From: Lepraria neglecta
Taxonomy: Eukaryota; Ascomycota; Lecanoromycetes; Lecanorales; Stereocaulaceae
DNA length: 64,000 nt
Direction: 5' to 3'
Assembly: GCA_033220425.1 (NCBI GenBank)
Contig: CM065646.1
Span: 5,897,501-5,961,500, forward strand
Shown here: positions 22,198-33,160 of the stretch, piece after piece
How the letters are laid out: the number at the start of each line of letters is the position of its first letter
Position numbering within the stretch: position 1 is the stretch's first letter
Position numbers and translations under genes: made by a program
The notes under the pieces: model-generated
The model's input: only the letters and a program-made list of their open reading frames with translations
The model's database searches: none
What the model was told of the DNA's origin: nothing

Positions 22198-22209
22198 GGT
22201 TATGAGCCC
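22197..22209 (+). promoter_or_regulatory. Primer-binding site, complementary to an initiator tRNA-Met anticodon arm
   Basis: GGGTTATGAGCCC sits at the LTR/internal boundary. Its complement GGGCTCATAACCC has the CAT anticodon in a short stem, as in eukaryotic initiator tRNA-Met. Some Copia elements prime with an anticodon-cleaved half of this tRNA. The tRNA match is from general knowledge, not a search. Confidence 0.7.
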
Positions 22210-22353
22210 GGGTTCAGCACCCGTTGACAGCTATCAATATTGATTCCAGGCCCTCAGTAAAGTGATACTGCACCATCTTCCACCGAGTATTGATATTTCT
22301 CAACACCAATTAGCAAAACAACAATCTGCCCGCTCCAGAGAAGATCAGGACGT

Positions 22354-25300
22354 TTGACAATAGAGTCTACGACCTATAAGATCGAGAAGCTGAAGGGGGC
22401 GAAGAACTGGCCAAGGTTTGAATATAAGATACAGGCAATATTTGAAATAGACGAGACCTGGGAGGTAGTCAGTAGCGAAGAACTCCTGCCAGATATACCT
22501 CCCCAGCCTATAAACCAAGCAGCTTATACCGCTGCTGATGGTTCTGCAGTTCCCGCAGTCGCTGCTACACAGTCCTAATTGGATAACTACCAGAGAAGAC
22601 TTATACAGTAGGACAAAGACACCAAGGCTTAGAAGAAGAAGAACCGAAAAGGTATTACACAGCTTGTATTCTATACTAAGGAAGGTCCCAGAGAACACAT
22701 CAAGGGCTTAGATACTATCTATACCCAATAGGAGAAGCTAAAGAAGCAGTATAGTGCTTCTGACCTCTCAACACGAGATACAGTATTATCTGCAATTGCT
22801 CGTATCGAGTCCTCATCTTACAAATCCATTCAGGAATATACAGAGGCTATCAAGAAGCAACAAACCATCCTCGCTAACATGGGGGTTGGGCTTCCCACTT
22901 GGCAGCTATCCTCATTCTTCCAAATAGGACTTGAGGAAGGACTTGAACCGTACACTTTCCAGTTGATCCAGGCGTTAAAGGCATCTAGAAAAGAACTCGA
23001 TATCGACGATATAGCAACCGCTCTCTCAGAACACAATCGGCGTATTAAACTCCAAGAAGAGACGTCTAAGGCTATAGCAGCTAGATTTAGAAAGCAAGAT
23101 AAGCCGGAAAAGCCACAGCACCAGAGGAAGAAGAAGAAGGATACTGCAAAAGACGCTAAACCAGGTAATCGAAAGGATCTCGGAACTCCTCCCTGTAGCT
23201 GCTACAGCTTATATCGACACGGCGACACTCACTGCTACTATCTATATAAGCACCTACGTCCAAAGGAATAGGAAGCAGCTAAGGGAAGGGAAGATCTACT
23301 AATAGAAAACAAACAGAAGAAAGCCTCTTCTGCCAGACATAATAGGAGTACTAAAGAATCGTCTCAGTCAACAGCCCGCATTACGAGGTCCTTCAGTACC
23401 AAGGTTATTAATATATTAATCACGTCTGCACCAAAGGAACAAGCCGTCTATATAGATACCGCCTCTAATATATATACGCTGTGGGATCGATCCAAGTTCG
23501 AAGATTATGAGCCAAGCAATAAGACCCTTACTAGCATCGATGGCAAGGCTCTGAGGGTCCTCGGGATCGGTACTGCACTATATCCAAGAATTCTCAATAG
23601 GAAGGCTGAATACGTCCGCCTTAGTGGCGTACATCATGTTCCTAATATAGACTACAACCTTCTGTCGATTGCAACCCTGGAAGATAAGGGCTACTACGCC
23701 TCCATCAAGGATGGACGCTTCGATATCATTAATTCCGAAGATAATAAGGTCGTACTATCAGGTACCCGCGTTAGCAAGAGCTATTTGCTCGACCTGAAGT
23801 ATACTCATCCCCCGCAAGCGCTGAGATCTTCTAAGAAGCCTCCAGCAAATCATACTTCCTGGGATGAATGGCACCGACGCCTTGGCCATTTGGGTATACA
23901 AGACGTCAGGAAACTTTCCAAAATTGCTACTGGGATTGACGCCGTTATAGCTGATAAGCTCCAGAAGGACGTTCCTCCGCATAAGCTATACGAAGAATAC
24001 TCCATAGGGAAGATGGCTAAGATACATAATCGTATCCCTCATCGACAAGATATCTCTAAGCGAGAGACTGTCAAGGGCGCTAAGATCTGCTCAGACATCG
24101 CTGGAGGCGGCTATATCAAGGTTACTAAGGGAGGACATCGCTACTATATCTCCTTTATCTACGAGGCTACCGATATAGTCTAGATCTATATGCTCAAGCG
24201 CAAGTCAGAACTTCCTACTATAATTCGACACTTTCTTGTCTGGATGGCTACTCAGGGCCATCTAGTACATCGCTTTACTAGTGATAACAAGGCTATCTAC
24301 GTATACAAGGAGGTCCAGGATACCCTGAAGGATCGTGGGATTCAATGGGAACCTTCTATACCATATACGCCCAATCAGAATACAATTGCGGAGCGCACAT
24401 TCCGGACGCTATTTGGCCGTATAAGGGCAATCCTTCGAGACGGTAGATTTGGCCAATCCCTATGGGGGGAGGCAATTAACTACATCGTCTATGCTAAGAA
24501 TAGATCACCCTTATCTCTCGACTCGTCCACTACACCCTATAGGGCCTGGACTGGCAATAACACTGATATCAGCTACCTTAAGCCATTTGGATGCATCGCC
24601 TACGTCTATAATACGAATCCTTCATTAAAGAAGTTGGATAATAAGGCTATTAAATGCAAGTTCCTAGGCTATAGGAAGAATAATAACCAGTACCGCTTCT
24701 GGGATCTCGAACGGAAGCAGGTAATTCTCTCTACATAGGTTAATTGGGAACTCGACGCTTCTGTCGACAATAAAGAAATAGGGGGGAGGACGAGTTCGAC
24801 GAAAACGACTCCTAGCAGTTCTTTACTATTAATACACCTCTTATTCCTACTAAGGCTGAAGCAGTCGACGACGCCACTGACGTATTGCCTGCAGAAGAAG
24901 TTGTACTATCTTCTGATTCTGAAGACGAGTGGTTTGAACCAGATTCACCCGATCCATCTCCTGATCCAAATATACGGCCTACACGAACCCGTACTCAGGA
25001 GAAGCCTAATTACAAGCAACTTCATAGTGTCAGGGAGTATAAGAAGAAGGGCTTTGCCGCGAGAGCTTGCAAGGTCACTATCGATTAGACTCCTTCCGTC
25101 CCCGCTACTATCGACGATGCTCTTAAGGGCCCAGATAAAGATAAATGGATAACTGCCCTACAAGAAGAGCTCAACTCGCTGAAAGAGATGGGAACATAGG
25201 ATATACCCGCACCTCTGCCAAATGGCAGGAAGGCTTTACCAGGTCGGTGGGTCCTCGCCCTAAAGCTAGATTCGGAAGGAAACATCGCCCGCTACAAGGC

Positions 25301-26681
25301 TAGATAGGTCGTTAAAGGATTCAGGCAGATCTATAGTGTTGACTACAATGAGACCTTCTCAAGCACTGCCAAAGTAACTGCGGTAAGAATACTTATAGCC
25401 CTCTGCGCTAAGTACGACTACGAGATAGAGCAATTAGACGTTATCACCGCCTTCCTAGAGTCATCCCTAAAAGAGGAAGTATAGGTCGAGCAACCCTATG
25501 GTTTTACCAATGGGAACCGCAACGATGCTTGCCGACTCCGCCGTGTACTGTACGGATTAAAATAGTCTCCCCGTAAGTGGTATACCACTATTCGAGAGTT
25601 TATAGAGTCTGTTAGGTATACGAGACTTATAAAGGACCACTTAATCTTCACCCATGAGAATGGTATGATAGTTACTATTTACGTGGACGACATACTCATG
25701 TGCGCCCCCAACAAGCAATTGATCTCAGAATTCAAGATACAGTTAGATGGACGCTTCCGAATGAAACACCTCGGCGATATTAACTGGTATCTGGGAATGT
25801 CAATCATGCGGGATCGTCCTAATCGCACTATCTATATCAACCAGACTGCATACGCCAAGCAGCTGATTACTCAGCTAGATATAGAGGACTGCCATCCAGT
25901 CACCTCTCCTATAGATAGAGGCAACGATATGACTGCGGCGCCAAAGGACTATACCGTAAATAAGGAGGAAGCAGAAGGCTACCGTTCCCTGGTAGGTGCT
26001 CTCTAGTGGTTAGTCACTATGACACACCCGGATCTTGCATACGCAGTTGGCAAATGTGGACGCTATTCAAACAACCCTACAACCGAGTATTTCAATGCCG
26101 CCAAGCGGATTGCCAAATATCTAGCCGGAACCACCGATATTAGACTCCGCTATAGACCTGGAGATGTCACCGAAGGAGTTAATCCTAGTAGCAAGCTTAT
26201 TGGATAGACGGATTCTTCGTGGGCAGATGACAAGGATACATCCCATATAACATCGGGCTACGTCTTTCAATTGTGGAATGGACCAATCAGCTGGTCAAGT
26301 AAATTGCAGATACTATGTACCGACTCAACTGCAGAGGCTGAATATATAGCCCAAGCAAACGCCGCCAAAGAATCTCTCTTTGTGGGGCCCCTGCTTAATG
26401 AAATGGGCTATAATGAAGACGACTTGATACCTATAAGGCTGATAGGAGACAACCAATCAGCGATCAAGCTTGCCATAAACCCGGTGAATCATGCTCGAAC
26501 AAAGCACATACGCAATAAGTTCCATTTGGTACGCGAAATGGTCTCAGAAACCGGCGAACTCACCGTCGATTACGTCAATACCTCAGACATGGTTGCTGAC
26601 GGAATGACCAAACCAATTGCCCCAAACGACTTCTCCCCTTTTAGATACAAGCTTGGACTATCTCCGAGTATGATTGGATAG
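22354..26681 (+). pseudogene. Decayed Copia gag-pol reading frame
   Basis: Gag begins near 22363 where an ATA stands at the expected ATG (a TG-to-TA change). The zinc-binding His pair of the pre-integrase domain (WHRRLGHLG) is kept. The RT and RNase H regions read through with only single-codon breaks. Stops replace conserved residues: TAG for Trp at 25197-25199, 25305-25307 (in KAR-W-VVKGF) and 25482-25484, and TAG for Gln at 25563-25565 (YGLK-Q-SPR) and 26004-26006. All are one CpA-to-TpA step (on either strand) from the normal codon. The last conserved segment, ADGMTKPIAPNDF, ends at a TAG just after 26678. Confidence 0.88.
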
Positions 26682-26721
26682 GGATTTGGATGTTGTGGTA
26701 GACCTCACCGCCGTCGATTTC

Positions 26722-26730
26722 AAATGGGAG
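26722..26730 (+). other. Polypurine tract of the Copia element
   Basis: AAATGGGAG lies directly before the 3' LTR, where plus-strand DNA synthesis of an LTR element is primed. Confidence 0.65.
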
Positions 26731-26912
26731 CGTTAGCATTATGTGGTGGAATCTCTGGCGGTGCCCCTTGCACTAATCCTAAAGCGGTTAGCGTAGTATT
26801 CGCGCACGAAAAGTGTATTTACTTTCTGCACGCGACTCTATAGAGTTAGCAATAGTATGCAATGAACATGGTTCTTCTCATATGAACTTATTAGCAAGCA
26901 CATATGCTAAAG
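26731..26912 (+). repeat. 3' LTR of the Copia element (182 bp)
   Basis: Same length as the 5' LTR with four transitions (26770, 26839, 26864, 26906). Confidence 0.93.
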
Positions 26913-26917
26913 CTTTT
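26913..26917. repeat. 5-bp target-site duplication (right copy), CTTTT
   Basis: Matches 22011-22015; also the first bases of the resumed host exon. Confidence 0.8.
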
Positions 26918-27006
26918 ACAATCCGTTTGACCGAAAGCTTCCCACCAGGTTCGAGGTTGAGTTAGACAGAGTCATTGAGCACCTCTGCTACGGTTGGAGA
27001 CTGTGA

Positions 27007-27406
27007 GATTAATAATCCTAGATGACGGCGTCTGGAAGATTAAGTAGATATCATTCTAAGGTTCCCTGGTAATCTTTTTGTTACATTTCCGGTGGTCGGA
27101 CATACACAGTGTTGGTCTAGCATGGTCGAGACCTATCGCTCGCAACGTCCTTGCCCCTGGAAAATTGGGACTTCTCGGCTACAATAGCCCCACATACCAT
27201 CATTTGACACCACCATCATGGTCTCGACACATGAATGTCCAGAACGAGACATGATGGCTTGTATAGCTTTTGACGCTATGCTCTCTGCACTGTTCTGGAG
27301 TGTCTGGCGATAGTGTTTTGGGTGTATTAACCGGCATCCATTTAGATCTCCTGTTCCACATCTCATCGTCTTTGAGTAACTCGCTTTTGACTTATGATAC
27401 TTGAAA
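27007..27406. other. Short intergenic region upstream of the giant gene
   Basis: Likely promoter of the gene starting at 27407. A 77-codon minus-strand frame (27133-27366) shows no features. Confidence 0.4.
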
Positions 27407-29923
27407 ATGACTGAAGTGATGAATCCCGAGAATCAGGTTGCTACGGAGTTGGTTCACAGCCAACCTATGCTTGTTGATGGTTAAGTTGAAACTGGCAAAG
27501 ACGAGAAAGCAGACCTTGTTAAGCGGATTGTCACCGTCAATGAAATTTCCGTTGACGATGAAGAAGACGCCCAGAAAAGTCCCCCTGAAGTAGCGGTCAT
27601 TGAATTAACCTCCATTCACCAATCAGCCTGGACTGTAGGAACTGAGGGCCACGGCTCCACTGTGGTCCATGGAGCCACCATCGACAGTCCTAAGATCGCG
27701 TTTCAACCCCCTTTACGTTTACTCGGTGCGACCCGTCCGAGAGATACTACAAAAGATGCGGTATCGGAGACTGAAAACACCGCGCACAGCGGTTCACATC
27801 TGCCTCCAAAAGTGTTCACGTTGAGTGGAACTATCGTCCCCTCCGGACTAGAAAGTCTTACCGCCGACTTCTACAGCCATCATGGGCCTTTGCCTCGATG
27901 GATCGATCAGAAGGATGATAGAAGTCCCATGTATCAGATAGCAATGATGAGAGAGGATATTCGTATATCATCTACCTTACCGTCATTCTCGGGAACAAAT
28001 TTCGATGTCATCGCATTGCAGAATGTGAATTTTACTTATCAGGTACGTGACGAGTGTTGATGGTTGGAGCAATTCCATGTTGACGTCACAGAACATGCAT
28101 CTCAACCGTAGCAAGAGTATAGGTCTTACCATGGAAGCCGACATTGTCTTCGACTCCTCCTACGGCCAAGTCCATGACGTACTCACCAACTTCTTGGGCT
28201 TCACTGAGCCATCCTTTCATTTAGCATGCGGTCTAGGATTGGCACAAGACTGGCACAGACCACTCTGGGTGCCCTCCTTTCAACCCACGGGCGTATTTAC
28301 CGATACCAAGCCCAAACCGCCATGTGATAGGCTTCAATTGACTAACATTGGGGCACGTCTTATTGGGTACCATACTGTAAAACCTGACCTGGAAGAAAAT
28401 TTGGTGGATGGTAGAGCATTTGGCTACGCTTTGTTTGGGACAATGCATCTCACCGTACCGGGATCAGCGGTTCCACTTGAGATGGCATTCGAGATTGAAG
28501 AGACTGCAGGCTCTGTGAGTCTGCAAGCTACATTGGATGGGGAGTGGAGCACGCATTCGGTGTACCGCAGCTTACCGTAAGTCCTTGCTTTGCCCAAAGA
28601 AATGTAGTGACCTAATGATACAACTTAGCTCGAGGAAGTCGCACTAGCCATTAACTTCGACATTAATTCACCTCTTGAAACTCTCACTTTTGAAGTCTCG
28701 GCCATGCTCGAGGTTGGTTACGTTTTCGTGTCACTCGACGGGTCATATTCTACGGATGGCGACTTTTCCTTGTGTGCTACCTTCGAGCAGCTGGATTTCC
28801 ACGGCCTGAGTGATATTTTCTTCCCTTTCTTCCAGGACACCCTCTCCCTTCCTGATATCGATATTTACATCGATGCCGCAATCATCACCATTGCGAAAGG
28901 CATTGGGTTCTCTCTCGTAGTCCGTGATCTACGTGTGGGTGAGCACATAGCATCAGATGGCGTGATTGAAGTCGGCTCTAAGGGGGTCATGCTCAAAGCC
29001 AATATTGATGAAGATTCTCTCAAAATTGATGACTTCGAGATCAAAAGCGCTTTTACCCAAATCGACTTTGGTTCCAAGGGAAAGGGCACGAAGGCCAGCG
29101 TAATCCTTGGAGGACAAGTCGAATGGGAAGGGCGTGAATTCGAGGCTGGCGTACACTTGTACCAGTCACCCGAGCCTGGGAAGTCGAGTTTCGAATACAC
29201 AGTTGTTGGCCAGTTTAAGACTACGCTCGCCGGCGAGCCCCTACCTCTTGCATCTTTAGTACCAGCCTTGGAGGATACGTTTATGAAAGACGTCGCACTT
29301 CAGGGTGCTGCGCTTATAATCGCCTCAAGGAATGACGCAGAAATTGGTGTATTAATGCATTCGAAATACCCGATTCGTAAAGGTATGTCCATGACACTCC
29401 GAAGAGGTTCCAGTATGTGCTGAAACGTCGTATTCGCTAGGCATCCAGGTATGCGCTGTGAGGGGAGATCTGCACCCCGTCAAAAGCGTAATGGGAGACA
29501 CTCACCCTCCATCCTTGATCTTGAGCGCTGGCTGGATCCAAGGCCAAGGCTTTACGCTGGATATCATTTCCCTACGCCAACTTTATTTCATATTGGTCGA
29601 GGTATTGTCACAGATCCAATTGAACTCAAGATCATTCTAGGCGGTTTGCCTACGTTGAAGATGATCGGAGGAGCCATGATTCCTATACAGAGCCAGAAGG
29701 AGCCTTTGCACTTCACTATCGAGATAGCCCTAGACGAGATTGGAGCCTCTGCGACTGGTCAACTCTCTGCAATGGGTGGATGGAAAAATCCCTTCGGCGT
29801 CAGTGAAAGTCTAGTGGTGGGGCCTGATCTAGCGCTAAAGATCGCTATTGTCTATGAAACATTCCTAGTCACCGGACCTAGTGGTTTTGGCTTTGTAGGG
29901 GGATTGGAAGTTGGCAAGGCTGC

Positions 29924-29939
29924 TGGCCAGATGGCATTC
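29924..29939. repeat. 16-bp direct repeat (left copy) flanking the inserted fragment
   Basis: TGGCCAGATGGCATTC, repeated exactly at 30541-30556; with one copy removed the host frame continues. Confidence 0.8.
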
Positions 29940-30281
29940 GAATTTCTCCTTCAGAAACTCCAAGGTCTGAGCAGACGTCCGAGATGACGACGCCTCAATA
30001 TCCAAGAACTGCTGGACATCCTGAGAGCACATATAACCCAGTCGGGCAGAGGCTCGGCCGTCCTGAGCATCCCAAGAGTTCTGATCTCCTAGACTCTCAG
30101 CATTCACAGCCTCAGAAGACCCATCAGGAACGGGGCCAGGGCGAGGACGAGGATAAGTGCCATCGACATATTTAAGCGGGAGGGCGTCAGCAAGAGCAAA
30201 TTGCATGTTGCGCCACCAGGTCTTGAAGTTCTCAGGGCCTTTGAGCTTGGCGAAGGCGAACAAGCCATGTCCTTCCTCCAT
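29940..30281 (-). pseudogene. Truncated Copia gag
   Basis: The coding part of the fragment runs from the ATG whose last base on the plus strand is 30281 down to the junction at 29940. It shows the typical Copia N-terminus in which a G-P/A-E/K-N-F-x-x-W motif is followed by a hydrophobic helix. About 114 residues are present; the rest of gag and all of pol are missing. Confidence 0.7.
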
Positions 30282-30365
30282 GATGCGGAGGTGGGCGGGT
30301 TGAGAGGAGTAATGGTGTTTTGAAGGGGTGCAGCGGAAGCAGTAAGTGGGTTATTTCAAAACCAC

Positions 30366-30377
30366 GGGCTCATAACC
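30366..30377 (-). promoter_or_regulatory. Primer-binding site of the truncated element
   Basis: On the minus strand GGTTATGAGCCC follows the LTR directly, the same initiator tRNA-Met anticodon-arm complement as at 22198-22209. Confidence 0.7.
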
Positions 30378-30540
30378 TGTTGCAATGGCAGAAAACACTC
30401 AATTAACTAACTAGCTAAGAGATAGGAATCTATGGAGTACTAATAGACATCTCTGTCTATTTGCTAACAATTCTGCCTGTGACTAGCGGAGAAAGACAAT
30501 GGAATCGCATAAAGAGCAATCAGGCAACCAGATTGCAACA
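30378..30540 (-). repeat. LTR of the truncated element (163 bp)
   Basis: Ends are perfect 9-bp inverted repeats (TGTTGCAAT at 30378-30386, ATTGCAACA at 30532-30540) with TG...CA termini. Confidence 0.85.
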
Positions 30541-30556
30541 TGGCCAGATGGCATTC
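30541..30556. repeat. 16-bp direct repeat (right copy)
   Basis: Exact copy of 29924-29939. Confidence 0.8.
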
Positions 30557-32854
30557 CATATTGAGGAAATACCGTCTCGTAAGATCTAGTACGAGATTTG
30601 GATGATTAGATGCTGATGGCTTGTGTAGGAGAACTATTGTATTCCAAGGTCGAGAGGCTGGACATTCAAGGTCTTGTAGCATTCGCTAGCAATATAACGA
30701 CTATGGAAATAGTAGAGGTGAGTCATCGCTCTGGCATCTCTAGCGATCAACGTGACTAAAGACTGACCTTGCTTGTAAGCCTCCAAACGTTGTCATCTTT
30801 GAAGAACTCTCACTATACATTTGTCCAGGGGGTACAACCATTGGAAGCATCATCTACCCGCCCGGGTTCTCATTCACGTAAGTGAAACTTCTCCGCTTGT
30901 CATTGCTCATTGGCGACTAATCGTAGCAAAGCTCGAAAATCGTGTTCTTCGGCATCAAAGCCGAAGTCAGCGTTATCATTGGCGATGGTGGTGTGAAAGC
31001 TAGTGGTGGAATCGATAACTTTACGTTGGGCCCTCTTTCAATCCGAGGCGCCAAAGGACCTCGAGCAGTGTTTGACTTTGAGCTCACAAGCTCGAAGCAA
31101 GCCGGCAAAATTGACGGGTTGATAGAGTTCTTAGGCGTCGAGTAAGTTTATTGATCTCTACTAAACCCATTATGAGTGCTAATACATTGGCGTAGAGTGG
31201 CCTTAACAGCGAACTTCGAACTCCACCCCAAGTTTACTTTCGGCTTCCTCCTTACGCTCGACTTTGATGATCTCTTCACTTTCGATGTATAAGCAAGCCC
31301 TATCAGTGTACCTACCGAAGAGTCACCTGATGTGATAACGACCGACTACCGGCTTAAGGCCGAGTTCCACCAGAAGATTCGAGGCCATCTCGACTCGAAG
31401 ATCAACAAGATGTTCGACGAGAAAGCCTGCCAAGAAGCCAAAGATGCGGAGGTGGCGCAAAAAGAGATTGAAAAGGAACGCCAGGTGTGGTAAGCCAACG
31501 TGGACGCGAACCAGGCAGAGCTTGATGCTGCTTACGCCGCCTGGACTTCGAAATCCAACGAGTCGCATGTGGAATACGATCGTATTGTCGAGGAAGACAA
31601 GGCAAAATTTGCTGCACTGCAAAAGAAGCTGGACGGAGAAAGTGCAAAGCTCAAGACCAGTGTAGCTGATGCACAAGCTAAACTCTCGGCTGCGAACAAC
31701 GAGCGATCGTCTCGGTTGCAAGTGGATGAAGCCGCACTCGGTAGCAAGCGAGCCGAATGCGATAACAAGATAGCAGATGCTCATCGTGACCTCGACAATG
31801 CTACAAGAGATTTACATGGTGGATTTGGAGATGTCGAGTAGGCAACCTAACCTTTGTTCTTATCTTGAAAGCTGACCTTAGATGCAGACGAAATATTGAC
31901 GATGCACGATGCAAAGTTGACTCACTGCAAAACAAAATCAATGATCTCTCACGCCGCATCCAGGAATGCGAAGACGCGGATTGCTGGGACTTACCAGCCA
32001 AAGCACAGATACCCGGACTTGCTTGCGAACGTACTAGCATCGAAATCGCGAAAGACGTCGCCGATGGCGTGCTGTGGGCTGCTAAGGCCGTCCTCGAAGC
32101 CGAGGATTATATAGCATCCAAAAGTCTCATGGAAGCCGCCTCTGTAGCTCTCGATGTGGCTCAAGCGGCTGCCCATGAAGTCATTGATATCGCACAAGGT
32201 GCGCTCAAAGCCACAGATGAGATCACCAACGGGCTTGTTGCTGCAGCAAATGCCGCGCTGGAGGGGGCGGGCACACTCGGTCAAGCTGCTGTCGATCTGA
32301 CCTCAGTGGCTCTTAAGGAAGCTCAGAAGGCCAGCCTCACTGTCCTCGCCGGTGCACAGGCTACACTCGATGGCCTCAAGTCCTGTGGCGAATGGCTAGC
32401 ATACGAGGCCACCACACTCGCGCTGAAAGTCGCCAAAGAAGCTGGTTCAGGCGCGATGCTCCTAGCTGAAGCTGGTGTAAAGGTCGCTGACGCGGTATCG
32501 CAAGTTGCGATGCGTGCGTGGCAGTTTGTACTTTCAGGCATTGTCTCATTCGTAAACCTTACGGATATAGTGCTCACAGCCGAGCTTGGCAAGGCAGTGG
32601 GAGGGTTTGCCTTCAGTGCTGATATCAAAGGAACCATTGGGGACGATAATTTCTTCCAATTCCAGGTCGAATTTGATACGAAGAAGATTATGGAATTTAT
32701 CAAGGCAATCTTTGACAAGTAAGTCATTCTCGTGCGCAGATAGGAGGCAGCTTCAAGCTGTTGCTGACATTGTAATTTCAGGCTCGTTGATCTTGTCGAA
32801 GACAGAATATTGGAGGGCGGAAAGGCCATTACTGATGTGATAGAGTCGGTTTGA

Positions 32855-33160
32855 TGGTACGGAGACTTGCCTTGTTTCGCGGATAAAGAGGCCTTGGTGT
32901 CTGGCTCGGAACGCATGTATGAATACATGGTCTTGTGTTGTAATGACCACTGAGAGAATTTTGCGAGTTCGTTCGAGAAGAAAATGTACTCTATCTCATA
33001 GATAAGCTTGCTTAACATTTAACTCCTAACGTTTTCAGCACGTGAAGCTTTCTAATTGCTGATGGATTTTCCGGCCGAAAACACTAACCTAAATTCTCAT
33101 GCAACTTCGCAAAGAGCACAGACAGTGGAGACACCTGCCACTGAAGGTCTGCCTCCAAGC
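32855..33160. other. Spacer between convergent genes
   Basis: About 306 bp between the end of the giant relic and the stop of the minus-strand GMC gene; both 3' ends face each other. No gene seen. Confidence 0.45.

Larger units (their letters stand above)
22016..26912 (+). mobile_element. Ty1/Copia LTR retrotransposon, RIP-mutated
   Basis: 4,897 bp, flanked by CTTTT duplications and 182-bp LTRs. Internal order is gag, protease region, GAG-pre-integrase with integrase, reverse transcriptase, RNase H, the Copia order. Visible motifs are WHRRLGHLGIQDVRKL (pre-integrase), PYTPNQNTIAERTFR (integrase core), DVITAFLES, YVDDILM (RT active site) and DNQSAIKLAINPVNHARTKH (RNase H). A primer-binding site follows the 5' LTR and a purine tract (AAATGGGAG) precedes the 3' LTR. 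The coding region is broken by numerous TAG/TAA codons and one slip near the G run at 24781-24786, so it is not autonomous. It lies in the same direction as the gene it interrupts. Confidence 0.95.
19963..27006 (+). pseudogene. Unrecognised multi-exon gene split by the Copia element at 22016-26912
   Basis: Exon pieces with strong protein character run from 19963 (after a TAG acceptor) to 22015 and resume at 26913-27006. Recognisable parts are FTSPYWGTDLKKWKLKKDL, VDFAPFVILNKKEPLKDIVK, FVPVEEIPFSPNAPCDGFVW, ARALWILDNAVAWATEKRKF, SFPWWLVKTWWNLKPDERAA and GSPGWMGEEKYSWLAPGLSY. They are separated by plausible short introns (e.g. near 21523-21584, 21714-21770, 21930-21990). The final exon is interrupted after codons for CASEYF. 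The segment right after the element (NPFDRKLPTRFEVELDRVIE, stop at 27004-27006) continues it in frame. At least one exon junction near 20740-20840 is also doubtful. I do not recognise the family; it lies 400 bp from the giant beta-repeat gene, on the same strand. Confidence 0.6.
29940..30540 (-). mobile_element. Truncated Copia-type fragment: LTR, primer site and start of gag
   Basis: Read on the minus strand it has an LTR (30540-30378), a primer-binding site (30377-30366), a leader, then a gag-like frame from the ATG at 30281 (KLKGPENFKTWWRNMQFALA). That frame breaks off at LEFLKEKFE where host sequence resumes. Protease, integrase, RT and the 3' LTR are absent. It is a different element from the 4.9-kb copy (163- versus 182-bp LTR) but has the same type of primer site. 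Flanks are a 16-bp direct repeat, not the 5 bp expected of Copia integration. Confidence 0.8.
27407..32854 (+). pseudogene. Relic of a giant beta-repeat / alanine-rich helical protein
   Basis: Exon 1 starts MTEVMNPENQVATELVHSQP and meets a TAA at codon 26 (27482-27484). Later exons include 28092-28576 and 28629-29382, with introns 28043-28091 (GTACGT) and 28577-28628. Frame breaks of one base occur near 28551 and 29565; further TAG/TAA codons stand at about 30617, 31289 and 31491. A mobile fragment interrupts it at 29940-30540. The first two thirds encode repeated beta-rich units (W-x-NPFGV, GV-x-LKA, LGPLSIRGAKG words). The last third is a coiled-coil then a long Ala-rich amphipathic region (e.g. 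VADGVLWAAKAVLEAEDYIA), ending at a TGA (32852-32854). Similar very large hypothetical proteins occur in other filamentous fungi; their function is unknown to me. Confidence 0.75.

Noticed and set aside
32323-33018. Minus-strand 231-codon frame
   Set aside because: Antisense shadow of the alanine-rich coding region of the giant gene; GC-biased codons create it.
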